Shown one piece after another: positions 18,153 to 27,029 of a stretch of DNA of 64,000 bases; the stretch's first letter is position 1, and every line of letters starts with the position of its first letter. The notes beneath the pieces were generated by a model. That model made no database searches and was not told the origin of the DNA. It saw only the letters and a list, made by a program, of their open reading frames with translations. Source of the stretch: Acinetobacter pittii ATCC 19004 = CIP 70.29 (GTDB taxonomy: Bacteria > Pseudomonadota > Gammaproteobacteria > Pseudomonadales > Moraxellaceae); contig NZ_KB849790.1 of NCBI RefSeq assembly GCF_000369045.1, positions 748,030-812,029 on the forward strand, in the 5' to 3' direction. The translations under genes and the position numbers were made by a program.

Positions 18153-19640
18153 ATGTTTAATTCGTCGTCTAATTCAAATAAAAATGTACGCATCGCCATT
18201 ATTGGCACTGGTTTTGGTGGTCTAGGACTTGCCATTCGTCTCAAACAAGCAGGTTTTGAACAATTTACGCTCTTTGAAAAAGCTGCTGATGTAGGTGGTG
18301 TCTGGCGTGACAATACTTATCCGGGCGCTGCCTGTGATGTGCCTTCTCATCTGTATTCTTTTTCTTTTGAACAAGAGCTAGGCTGGAAAAATCGCTACGG
18401 GACATCTCAAGAGATTTATCAATATTTACGCCACTGTGCGGATAAATATGACATTCGTCCACATGTTCAATTTAACACTGAAATAGCCAGTGCCGAATTT
18501 GATGCGCTGCAAGGTGTATGGCACATTCAAAGCACGACTGGCGAACAGTTTGAAGCTGAATTTTTAGTGGGCGCGGTAGGCCAACTTAACCGCCCTGCCT
18601 ATCCAAAACTTAAAGGCATTGAAAACTTCAAAGGTAAGGCATTTCACTCAGCACGTTGGGATCACGACTATGATTTAACTGGCAAACGTGTTGCAGTTAT
18701 TGGCACAGGTGCAAGTGCAATTCAATTTGTACCTGAAATTGCTAAACAGGTAGCACATCTCGATGTTTATCAACGTTCAGCACCTTACGTGATTCCAAAA
18801 CCAGATCGGGTTTACCAAACTTTAGAGAAAAAGGCTTTCCGTAAATTACCTATTTTGCAAAGTCTGGACCGTGCCTTGCAATATGGTCACCATGAAATTC
18901 GCCTACTTGCTTTTACAACTTCACTTAATGAAATGCCGTTGGTGGAATATTTATTCCAGCGTCACATCCGTAAAGTTGTTAAAGATGGGAAGTTACGCCA
19001 CCGCCTAATGCCGGATTACCCAATTGGCTGTAAACGTATTTTAATCTCTAACCATTGGTATGAAACACTGACCCAGCCTCATGTCGATGTGATTAATACG
19101 GGCATTCAAGAAATTACTGAAAACGGTATTTTAGATACAGACGGAAATCTGCGTGAAGTCGATACCATTATTTATGGTACGGGCTTTGCCGCAACGGAAT
19201 TTATGGCGCCAATGCAGATTACAGGTCTTGATGGCCGCACCTTAAAAGACACATGGAAAGATGGTGCAGAAGCTTATCTCGGTTTAACTGTGAGCGGCTT
19301 TCCAAATTTCTTTATGCTCTATGGTCCAAATACCAATCTTGGGCACAACTCAATTGTGTATATGATTGAAAGCCAAGTGAATTATATTTTAGATGCCATT
19401 CAAACAACCCTACAAAACAAACTTCTGTTCACCAATGTTCGTGCAGAAGTTCAACATGAGTTTAATCAAAGCATTCAAGAAAAAATGAAAAAAACTGTCT
19501 GGGCACAAGGTTGTACCAGTTGGTATCAAACTGCGGATGGCAAAAATACCAATAACTGGCCAGGTTTTACTCTTGAATATCGACAACGTACTCGTCGCTT
19601 CGATATTGAAAACTACACTCAGGTTTCGGCTATTTCTTAA
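18153..19640 (+). CDS. Flavin-containing monooxygenase, MymA/Baeyer-Villiger type
   Basis: This 495-residue NADPH- and FAD-dependent monooxygenase is, as I recall, the same length as mycobacterial MymA. The FAD motif is IGTGFGGLGLA, the NADPH motif is IGTGASAIQFVP, and the Baeyer-Villiger fingerprint is complete (FKGKAFHSARWDH, matching FxGxxxHxxxW[P/D]). It probably inserts oxygen into a ketone to make an ester, which the hydrolase downstream could then split. The ATG at 18153 has GAG at 6 bases; an upstream reading frame start overlaps the regulator. It is the first gene of a four-gene run. Confidence 0.9.
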   Translation: MFNSSSNSNKNVRIAIIGTGFGGLGLAIRLKQAGFEQFTLFEKAADVGGVWRDNTYPGAACDVPSHLYSFSFEQELGWKNRYGTSQEIYQYLRHCADKYDIRPHVQFNTEIASAEFDALQGVWHIQSTTGEQFEAEFLVGAVGQLNRPAYPKLKGIENFKGKAFHSARWDHDYDLTGKRVAVIGTGASAIQFVPEIAKQVAHLDVYQRSAPYVIPKPDRVYQTLEKKAFRKLPILQSLDRALQYGHHEIRLLAFTTSLNEMPLVEYLFQRHIRKVVKDGKLRHRLMPDYPIGCKRILISNHWYETLTQPHVDVINTGIQEITENGILDTDGNLREVDTIIYGTGFAATEFMAPMQITGLDGRTLKDTWKDGAEAYLGLTVSGFPNFFMLYGPNTNLGHNSIVYMIESQVNYILDAIQTTLQNKLLFTNVRAEVQHEFNQSIQEKMKKTVWAQGCTSWYQTADGKNTNNWPGFTLEYRQRTRRFDIENYTQVSAIS

Positions 19641-19684
19641 ACAAGCTTCACCATAGGAAATGAGAAAAATAAACGGAGAATTTT

Positions 19685-20539
19685 ATGAAGTCTTTTAAAA
19701 ATAAAGTCGCAGCTGTGACAGGTGCGGGTTCTGGTATTGGACAAGCACTTGCCATAGCACTCGCAAAACAAGGTTGCCATCTGGCACTTTCCGATATCAG
19801 TGAAGCTGGATTAGCGAAAACAGTCGAGCTGTTGGCACCCTATTCTGTCAAAGTCACCACTCAAAAAGTTGATGTGGCTAAGCGTGATGAAGTTGCAACT
19901 TGGGCAAAGGCAGTAGTAGATGAACATGGCCAAGTTAACCTGATTTTTAATAACGCTGGTGTCGCAATTGGTAGTACGGCTGAAGGTGTGAGCTACGAAG
20001 ACCTTGAATGGCTGATTGGTATTAATTTTTGGGGCGTAGTTTATGGAACCAAAGAGTTTTTACCTTACTTAAAGCAAAGTGGTGACGGGCATATTATTAA
20101 TATTTCCAGTATGTTCGGCTTAACAGCTCAACCAACTCAAAGTGCTTATAACGCTAGTAAATTTGCCGTTCGTGGCTTTACTGAATCATTGCGCCAAGAA
20201 CTTGATATGCAAAATGCTGGAGTGAGTGCGACCTGTGTGCATCCGGGTGGTATTCGTACCAATATTGCCAAAGCTGCCCGCATGAATAATAGCGTCCAGT
20301 CTTTAGGAATGGATCCTTTAAAAAGTCAGGATGCTTTCGATAAATTACTTCGCACCCCTGCTGATGATGCCGCTCAACAAATTTTAGAAGCTGTTCGTAA
20401 AGATCGTCGCCGTTTACTTATTGGAGCCGATGCGAAAGCCGTTGATGTGATTCAACGTATTCTGCCACAAGGCTACCAAAAGATTTTTGCAACTGCCACT
20501 GCCTTGCAAACTCGCCTACTCAACAAATCAGCAAAATAA
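19685..20539 (+). CDS. Short-chain dehydrogenase/reductase, second copy
   Basis: This 284-residue classical SDR has TGAGSGIG near residue 13, NNAG near residue 90, the catalytic Ser in ISSMFG and YNASK. It would oxidise an alcohol to the ketone used by the preceding monooxygenase, or the reverse; the substrate is unknown. It is 44 bases after the FMO, with GGAG before the ATG. It is related to the SDR at 9521 but is not a recent duplicate. Confidence 0.92.
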   Translation: MKSFKNKVAAVTGAGSGIGQALAIALAKQGCHLALSDISEAGLAKTVELLAPYSVKVTTQKVDVAKRDEVATWAKAVVDEHGQVNLIFNNAGVAIGSTAEGVSYEDLEWLIGINFWGVVYGTKEFLPYLKQSGDGHIINISSMFGLTAQPTQSAYNASKFAVRGFTESLRQELDMQNAGVSATCVHPGGIRTNIAKAARMNNSVQSLGMDPLKSQDAFDKLLRTPADDAAQQILEAVRKDRRRLLIGADAKAVDVIQRILPQGYQKIFATATALQTRLLNKSAK

Positions 20540-20547
20540 AAATAGTG

Positions 20548-20580
20548 GTCAGCATACTCTTCATTTTAAGAGATGCTGAC
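20548..20580 (+). promoter_or_regulatory. Strong intercistronic hairpin
   Basis: GTCAGCAT (20548-20555) pairs with ATGCTGAC (20573-20580), and after one bulged A the inner CTCTT pairs with AAGAG around a 6-base loop. It starts 8 bases after the SDR stop. No T tract follows, so an mRNA processing or stability element is likelier than a terminator. Confidence 0.5.
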
Positions 20581-20611
20581 TGACATTAAATGCTTAGTAT
20601 GAGTCCTTATT

Positions 20612-21505
20612 ATGAAGCAGCTTCTTGCATGGACTATTCGTACCACACTACGTCCAGCTTTATCCCCTAAAACACCACTAAAGCTACAACGTTTTTGTAG
20701 CGATGCAGCCAGTGCAATTGTGCTTGGGCCACGTGGCTATAAAACAAAAAAGCAAACCATCGCTCAAGTACCGACAGTCCATATTCAGCCCAAAACGACT
20801 CAATCAGGCGTCGGCATCTTGTATTTACATGGCGGAGGCTATGTGGTGGGTAGCTCAAAAAGTCACACCAAATTTGCGGCGCAAATCGGACATGCAGCTC
20901 AAGCACAAGTCTGGTTACCTGAATATCGCCTAGCCCCTGAGCACCCAAGCCCTGCTGCTATTGAAGATGTCGTTGCAGTCTATAAAGCTTTACTTGCCCA
21001 AGGACAAAACCCGAAAAAACTCGTGATTGCTGGCGATTCTGCGGGCGGTGGACTGAGTTTAAGTACTGCAATTGTAATACGAAATGTAGGGTTACCGTTA
21101 CCAGCGGCATTAGTTTTACTTTCACCTTGGGTTGACTTAAGCCTCTCTGGAAGCACGATGAAAACTCATGCTGCTCAAGATGCGATGCTATCAGAGGACT
21201 GGTTAGCTTGGTGTGCAAAAAACTATTGCGGACAAAAATCGCTAACCGATCCAATCTGTTCCCCACTCTATGCTGACTTAACTGGTCTACCTCCTATTCT
21301 AATTCATGTCGGTACCGAAGAAGTCTTATTGGACGATGCAAAACGTCTCGCTGAACAAACCGAAAAGTATGGTATTCCGACGAACTTGAAGGTTTATGAC
21401 CGAGTCGGGCATGTTTTTCAGTTTCACGCGGGTATACTAAACGAATCTAATGACTCGATTGAGCGCATTGGGCAATTCATTGATAAACATACACAGTCAA
21501 TATAA
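20612..21505 (+). CDS. Alpha/beta hydrolase of the hormone-sensitive lipase family (LipR-like)
   Basis: This 297-residue esterase has the family's oxyanion motif HGGGYVVGS (about 70-78), the nucleophile elbow GDSAGGG (about 142-148), the acid in a segment near DDAKRLAEQ and the catalytic His in DRVGHVFQF. Mycobacterial LipR in the mymA operon is of this family. Here it could hydrolyse the ester made by the Baeyer-Villiger-type enzyme upstream. It is part of the FMO operon and is followed after 27 bases by the GMC oxidoreductase. Confidence 0.9.
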   Translation: MKQLLAWTIRTTLRPALSPKTPLKLQRFCSDAASAIVLGPRGYKTKKQTIAQVPTVHIQPKTTQSGVGILYLHGGGYVVGSSKSHTKFAAQIGHAAQAQVWLPEYRLAPEHPSPAAIEDVVAVYKALLAQGQNPKKLVIAGDSAGGGLSLSTAIVIRNVGLPLPAALVLLSPWVDLSLSGSTMKTHAAQDAMLSEDWLAWCAKNYCGQKSLTDPICSPLYADLTGLPPILIHVGTEEVLLDDAKRLAEQTEKYGIPTNLKVYDRVGHVFQFHAGILNESNDSIERIGQFIDKHTQSI

Positions 21506-21532
21506 AAATATCGCCAGAGAGGAGTCCTCGGC

Positions 21533-23203
21533 ATGACAACAAACAATTATGACTATGATTACCTCATTATTGGTTCAGGCTTTGGTGGTAGTGTTTCTGC
21601 CTGCCGTCTAACCGAAAAAGGCTACTCTGTTGCTGTAATGGAAATGGGACGACGCTGGGAAGCTAAAGATTTTGCTAAAAATAACTGGAATACCCGTCGC
21701 TGGATTTGGCGTCCGGGCATGAAACTTTTTGGTTATTTCAACATGCGTTTTTTTCGCCATGTCACCATTATTTGCGGTAATGCTGTAGGTGGCGGTTCAA
21801 TCACCTATGCCAATACCTTACTGGTTCCACCTGAACATATTTGGGATGAAGGCACGTGGGCAGATGCAGCGGACTGGAAAAATGAAATGCCACAGCACTA
21901 TGCTGAAGCAGAACGCATGCTTGGGGTGACTGATAATAAAATTTTCGGTCCTGCCGATCATATGCTAAAAAAAATGGGGGAAGCAGTCGGTGTTGGTCAT
22001 ACATTTAAACCCACTCGTGTTGCCACTTTCTTTCCACCCGAAGGTGAACAAGGCGGCAAGACCTACCCTGACCCATATTTTAACGGCGAAGGTCCAGACC
22101 GCGGAACCTGTACCGCATGTGGCGGTTGTATGACAGGTTGTAAACACAACGCAAAAAATACCTTAGATAAAAACTATTTGTACTTTGCCGAAAAAAATGG
22201 TGCCAAGGTTTACGAAGAAACCAAAGTTGTTGATGTTAAACCACTTAATGGTAAAGCCGATGGCAGCGATGGCTATGAAGTTACGACTGAATGTTCAAGC
22301 TCATGGTTTAACAAGCAGCGCCGTACATGGTGTGTTCGAAATGTGATTTTCTCTGCATCTTCTTTGGGTACGCAAGAGATGTTATTCCGTTTAAAACAGT
22401 CTGGTTCTCTGCCAAATGTTTCTGATGATTTGGGCAATCGGGTTCGTACTAATGCTGAGTCAATTTTAGGTGTTCGTTTTTTTGGTAAAGATGTCGACAT
22501 GAGTAAAGGTGTGGCCATTGGTTCAAGTATTTACATTGACCATGACACCCACATTGAAGCAACACGTTACCAAACTGGTTCAGATGCCATGGGTCTTATG
22601 TGTACTTATATGGCGAAAGGTAAACCGGGTTGGACACGTATCTTCTTTTGGTTATGGGCACTCATTTGCCATCCATTTATTTTTCTTCGCATGAGTAATC
22701 CGGTCAGTTTTGCACGTCAGACTTTAATTTTCTTGGTGATGCAAACAGCAGATGCCTCCATCAACATGCGCTTGAAACGTAATTGGTTCTGGCCTTTTGG
22801 CAAGGTGTTATCGAGCGAAGGTAAAAAACTACCTGTGTATATTCCACAGGCCAATGCTTTTACCGAAAAAGTTGCCAAAATGTTTAATGGTCACCCAATG
22901 ACGACCATTACCGAAATTTTGTTTAACGTACCTTTTACAGCCCACTGTATGGGTGGTTGTGCAATTGCTTCAAGTCCAGAGCGTGGCGTGGTAGATGGAC
23001 AAAACCGTGTCTTTAACTATAAAAACTTATACGTTGTGGATGGTTCAATGTTAGGTGCCAATTTGGGCGTTAACCCAAGTCTTACCATTACAGCACTTGC
23101 AGAACGCGCAATGTCTTATATTCCGGCTAAACATACTTTGGATGAGCAGCAAGATCATAGAGTAGATGCAGAAACCATAGAGACCACCAAAGCTTCTGCT
23201 TAA
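21533..23203 (+). CDS. GMC family oxidoreductase (cholesterol-oxidase-like)
   Basis: This 556-residue FAD-dependent alcohol oxidase or dehydrogenase has a dinucleotide fold IIGSGFGGSVSACRL at residues 10-24, a GNAVGGGSITYAN FAD-contact loop and the C-terminal VVDGSMLGANLGVNPSLTITALAERA typical of the family. A cysteine-rich piece (TCTACGGCMTGCKHNAKNTL, about 191-210) resembles a ferredoxin-type site and is found in one branch of these enzymes. The final residues lack a clear signal. It would oxidise a hydroxyl group in the pathway of this operon. GAGGAG precedes the ATG. Confidence 0.9.
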   Translation: MTTNNYDYDYLIIGSGFGGSVSACRLTEKGYSVAVMEMGRRWEAKDFAKNNWNTRRWIWRPGMKLFGYFNMRFFRHVTIICGNAVGGGSITYANTLLVPPEHIWDEGTWADAADWKNEMPQHYAEAERMLGVTDNKIFGPADHMLKKMGEAVGVGHTFKPTRVATFFPPEGEQGGKTYPDPYFNGEGPDRGTCTACGGCMTGCKHNAKNTLDKNYLYFAEKNGAKVYEETKVVDVKPLNGKADGSDGYEVTTECSSSWFNKQRRTWCVRNVIFSASSLGTQEMLFRLKQSGSLPNVSDDLGNRVRTNAESILGVRFFGKDVDMSKGVAIGSSIYIDHDTHIEATRYQTGSDAMGLMCTYMAKGKPGWTRIFFWLWALICHPFIFLRMSNPVSFARQTLIFLVMQTADASINMRLKRNWFWPFGKVLSSEGKKLPVYIPQANAFTEKVAKMFNGHPMTTITEILFNVPFTAHCMGGCAIASSPERGVVDGQNRVFNYKNLYVVDGSMLGANLGVNPSLTITALAERAMSYIPAKHTLDEQQDHRVDAETIETTKASA

Positions 23204-23222
23204 ACTAGCGAGTCGTTTTATA

Positions 23223-23252
23223 AAAAAAGCCTATTTAAAAATAGGCTTTTTT
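23223..23252. terminator. Bidirectional terminator between GMC and ycaO genes
   Basis: Stem AAAAAGCCTA/TAGGCTTTTT with A and T runs on both sides, between convergent genes. Confidence 0.92.
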
Positions 23253-23267
23253 ATTTCGCTTTTTAAA

Positions 23268-25466
23268 TTACATCGCTACGGCTTTAGCGCGAGCTGCATG
23301 CAATTTTTTATAGCTCTCGATCAGACGTAAATGGCGATCAAGCCCTTCTAGTTTCATGCTTGTTGGTGTTAAACCATAGAAACGAACGCTACCATCGACA
23401 GAACCTAATACCGCGTCCATTCGTGTGTCACCAAACATACGGCGGAAATTCGTAAGGTAGTCTTCAAGCTCTAGTTCTTCATCTAACATCACTTCAAGCA
23501 CCACGTTCATGCACTGATAGAACAAGCCACGCTCAACGGTGTTGGTGTTGTATTGCAAGTAAGTTTCTACAAGCTCTTTTGCTTCTTCAAACTGTTGTAA
23601 AGCCACATAAATTAGCAATTTCAGTTCTAAAATGGTGAGCTGTCCCCAAACTGTATTGTCATCAAATTCAATGCCAATCAGCGTGGTGATTTCAGTGTAA
23701 TCGTCTAGCTCGCATTCTTCTAAACGCTCAACTAATGCCTCAAGCTGTTCATCATCCAAACGATGTAGATTTAGAATATCTTCACGGAATGAAAGTGCTT
23801 TATTGGTATTATCCCAAATCAAATCTTCAACAAGATAAATTTCTGAATAATCTGGTACTAAAATACGGCAAGCAGTCGCACCTAAATGCTCATAGACTGC
23901 CATATATACTTCTTTGCCCATCTCTTCGAGAATGCCGAACAATGTTGCAGCTTCTTCTGCGTTCGACTCTTCGCCTTCGCCAGAAAAATCCCATTCAACA
24001 AAGTCATAGTCAGATTTAGAGCTAAAGAAGCGCCAAGATACCAAACCGCTTGAATCAATAAAGTGCTCAACAAAGTTATTCGGTTCGGTCACTGCATTAC
24101 TTTGGAAAGTCGGTTGAGGTAAATCATTTAAGCCTTCGAAACTACGGCCTTGAAGTAATTCAGTCAGACTACGTTCCAACGCAACTTCAAAACTTGGATG
24201 CGCACCGAAAGATGCAAACACCCCACCCGTACGCGGGTTCATCAAAGTCACACACATTACTGGGAACTGACCACCTAGCGATGCATCTTTAACTAATACT
24301 GGGAAACCTTGCTCTTCTAGACCTTTAATACCAGCAATAATACTTGGGTATTTTGCTAATACGTCTTCAGGAACATCTGGAAGTGCGATTTCACCTTCTA
24401 AAATTTCACGTTTTACAGCACGTTCAAAAATTTCAGACAAACATTGAACTTGGGCTTCTGCCAGAGTGTTGCCTGCACTCATACCATTACTTAAGTACAA
24501 GTTTTCAATTAAATTTGATGGGAAATAGACAACTTCACCGTCAGACTGGCGCACAAAAGGTAGAGAGCAAATGCCACGCTCTACGTTGCCTGAGTTGGTG
24601 TCATATAAATGTGTGCCAAGTAACTCATCATCTGGGTTGTAAATCTCAAGACAGTATTCATCTAAGATTTCTTTAGGTAATTCACCATTTGGGCCCGGTT
24701 TAAACCATTTTTCATCTGGATAATGCACAAATTCAGCATTCGCAATATCTTCACCCCAGAACTGGTCGTTATAGAAGAAGTTACAGTTTAAACGCTCAAT
24801 AAACTCGCCCAGTGCAGATGCCAAAGCACTTTCTTTAGTTGCACCTTTACCATTGGTAAAGCACATTGGAGACTGGGCATCACGAATGTGTAATGACCAT
24901 ACATTTGGCACGATATTACGCCAAGATGCGATTTCAATCTTCATGCCCAAATTTGCCAAAATAGCTGACATATTGGCAATGGTTTCTTCTAATGGCAGGT
25001 CTTTACCTTGAATATAGGTATGACTTTCTGAAGTTAAGCTTGGCAATAACAGTGCTTGCGCATCTGCGTCGATGCTTTCAACTTCTTCGATAATAAATTC
25101 GGGACCCGTTTGAATCACTTTTTTAACAGTACAACGGTCAATCGAACGTAAAATCCCTTGGCGATCTTTCTCTGAAATATCGGCTGGTAATTCAATTTGA
25201 ATTTTAAAGGTTTGCTTGTAACGGTTTTCAGGATCAACAATATTATTTTGCGATAAACGAATATTATCGGTTGGGATATCTCGAGCTGCACAATACACTT
25301 TTACAAAGTATGCTGCGCACAATGCTGACGATGCTAAAAAATAGTCAAATGGGCCCGGTGCCGAACCGTCACCCTTGTAGCGAATTGGTTGATCGGCAAT
25401 TACCGTAAAGTCATCGAACTTAGCTTCCTGTCGAAGATTGTCGAGATAATTAACCTTGATTTCCAT
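23268..25466 (-). CDS. ycaO: OsmC-YcaO fusion protein
   Basis: The 732-residue protein has two parts. Residues 1-140 form an OsmC/Ohr-like domain with the usual two cysteines (SSALCAAYF and IDRCTVKK), linked to hydroperoxide reduction. Residues from about 165 on form a YcaO domain, an ATP-dependent enzyme that activates amide backbones; E. coli YcaO is reported to help RimO in S12 methylthiolation. The YcaO part includes SALASALGEFIERLNCNFF and AEAQVQCLSEIFERAVKREI, and then a helical C-terminal region from about 590. E. coli YcaO lacks the long OsmC part. A hairpin lies just upstream of its ribosome binding site. Confidence 0.92.
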   Translation of the reverse strand: MEIKVNYLDNLRQEAKFDDFTVIADQPIRYKGDGSAPGPFDYFLASSALCAAYFVKVYCAARDIPTDNIRLSQNNIVDPENRYKQTFKIQIELPADISEKDRQGILRSIDRCTVKKVIQTGPEFIIEEVESIDADAQALLLPSLTSESHTYIQGKDLPLEETIANMSAILANLGMKIEIASWRNIVPNVWSLHIRDAQSPMCFTNGKGATKESALASALGEFIERLNCNFFYNDQFWGEDIANAEFVHYPDEKWFKPGPNGELPKEILDEYCLEIYNPDDELLGTHLYDTNSGNVERGICSLPFVRQSDGEVVYFPSNLIENLYLSNGMSAGNTLAEAQVQCLSEIFERAVKREILEGEIALPDVPEDVLAKYPSIIAGIKGLEEQGFPVLVKDASLGGQFPVMCVTLMNPRTGGVFASFGAHPSFEVALERSLTELLQGRSFEGLNDLPQPTFQSNAVTEPNNFVEHFIDSSGLVSWRFFSSKSDYDFVEWDFSGEGEESNAEEAATLFGILEEMGKEVYMAVYEHLGATACRILVPDYSEIYLVEDLIWDNTNKALSFREDILNLHRLDDEQLEALVERLEECELDDYTEITTLIGIEFDDNTVWGQLTILELKLLIYVALQQFEEAKELVETYLQYNTNTVERGLFYQCMNVVLEVMLDEELELEDYLTNFRRMFGDTRMDAVLGSVDGSVRFYGLTPTSMKLEGLDRHLRLIESYKKLHAARAKAVAM

Positions 25467-25482
25467 GCTGGCACCTAAATAT

Positions 25483-25510
25483 TTTTATGTGTCAGCACAG
25501 ACACATAAAA
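25483..25510 (-). promoter_or_regulatory. 11-bp inverted repeat in the ycaO leader
   Basis: TTTTATGTGTC (25483-25493) pairs with GACACATAAAA (25500-25510) around 6 bases, ending 16 bases before the ycaO ATG and next to AGGTG. It could be an operator over the promoter or an RNA hairpin affecting translation. Confidence 0.5.
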
Positions 25511-25717
25511 TTCTAAATATTGAAAAATAAGCCGAATCACAGCGAAGAAATTGACTTAAAAAAATGAGAGATTAAAGCCATGTGTTTAATGAGAGACTCA
25601 AGTGGCTTTAATAAGATTGGCGGTATTATAGAGGGATTTTGTGAAGTTGATAACTAAAGTTAAAACATTGCTGCTCACAATGTTTTAACTTGTCTTTAAT
25701 TTAATAAATATTGAACG

Positions 25718-26998
25718 TTAAAACTTAAAGGTGTAATCGACATTTAACCGCGTTTCATTTGTCGAATGAAATGTCATATTACTTGGCATATCGTTGCGAT
25801 AGTGAGAAAAACGAGCTCGCACTCCCAAACCTTTTAACTTACCTTCAGGAATTTTATAGCCTAAATCAAATTCCATCGACTCTTCTTTAAAACGCTGATC
25901 GCCATACTGCAGTAAATCAATGTCTTCGCCTTTTGCATAGCGAGTCATAAAACGCAGTCCGTTTAATGAAACATCACCTACCCGCGCATTTTTAAAGTCA
26001 TATTCATAACGAATCGAATAGACTTTTTCATCTTTATTTGAATAGTCCGAACTCATAAAATCAAGTACGACTGGACTTTCAGTTCCCGACAAAAATGGCA
26101 GACCAGTCGAGCCAAACGACTGCATGTAGCCCAAAGAAACCGTATGATTTTGATAGTTCAAACCAAATAAGCCACTAATATGTCGGTTGTCGACCTCTCC
26201 TATTTTTTTACTTCCAGTTTCTTCGCTATTAAAAAAACGCACGTCGCTTAAAAAATTAAGTTGATCATTTAAAGGTTGTTTGCCGTTAAAACCTAAAAAT
26301 TGTTGCTGGTAAATGTCTTTGAGTTCAGCATGATAAGCACGTAAACGGTAATCCTTTAACTGATAGCTTCCACCTAATGTATAAAAAGAATCGGTAGTTG
26401 CCGCTTTGTCAAAACGATGATTGATATTGTGTGTTCCAACGTCGGTATAACGAATTGAGTCGCGCTGACGTACTTCGTCGACATAAAACCCCTCTAATTG
26501 AAGATTTGGAATTTCATTTGAAACAAAACGGATACCACGGTAAGTCTGAGGGAACAAACGCGCTGGCGATGAAAAAATGGTCGGTAATTGTGGAACTAAA
26601 TCGCCCACAAAAAGCTCATTTTTTCTAAATTTAGCCTTTCCTGTAATACCTATTTTTCCATAATAATCATCACGCGAGTTATCGGTATTCACTGGTAATA
26701 AGCCACTCCGTGCATAGTCATCAGCACGGCTTCCCATCAGGTTAAAACCTGCCATTGCCAGTACATCTACACCAAACCCAACTGTCCCTTCGGTATAACC
26801 AGACTGTCCTTTAAAAATGAGACCCTGTGCCCAATCTCTGGCTGCTGTATAGGGATATGGGTCTTTTTTATAGTCTCGGTCAAAGTAAAAATTACGTAGT
26901 GTCAGCTCAGCTTTACTATCTGCAATAAACTCGGCATGCACAACTTGACTAAATAATGGGCACAAGCATACCCCCACCCATAATGGTGTCTTTTTCAT
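25718..26998 (-). CDS. vanP: OprD family outer-membrane porin, probable vanillate porin
   Basis: The 426-residue outer-membrane channel has a signal peptide (MKKTPLWVGVCLCPLFSQVVHA) and the OprD start FIADSKAELTLRNFYFDRDY. It has many beta strands with alternating residues and a C-terminal strand ending in Phe (NVDYTFKF), as needed for outer-membrane insertion. This family takes up aromatic and other organic acids. It is downstream of a VanK-like transporter and in the VanR-operator region, which fits a vanillate porin as in A. baylyi; the gene name rests on context. A close paralogue is the hca porin at 43338. Confidence 0.8.
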   Translation of the reverse strand: MKKTPLWVGVCLCPLFSQVVHAEFIADSKAELTLRNFYFDRDYKKDPYPYTAARDWAQGLIFKGQSGYTEGTVGFGVDVLAMAGFNLMGSRADDYARSGLLPVNTDNSRDDYYGKIGITGKAKFRKNELFVGDLVPQLPTIFSSPARLFPQTYRGIRFVSNEIPNLQLEGFYVDEVRQRDSIRYTDVGTHNINHRFDKAATTDSFYTLGGSYQLKDYRLRAYHAELKDIYQQQFLGFNGKQPLNDQLNFLSDVRFFNSEETGSKKIGEVDNRHISGLFGLNYQNHTVSLGYMQSFGSTGLPFLSGTESPVVLDFMSSDYSNKDEKVYSIRYEYDFKNARVGDVSLNGLRFMTRYAKGEDIDLLQYGDQRFKEESMEFDLGYKIPEGKLKGLGVRARFSHYRNDMPSNMTFHSTNETRLNVDYTFKF

Positions 26999-27029
26999 TT
27001 TTTATCTCAACTATTTAATTTTTAATGGA

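Noticed and set aside
23268..25466. YcaO as part of a modified-peptide (azole) cluster
   Set aside because: No precursor peptide, dehydrogenase or exporter is next to it, and the OsmC fusion is a housekeeping-type architecture.
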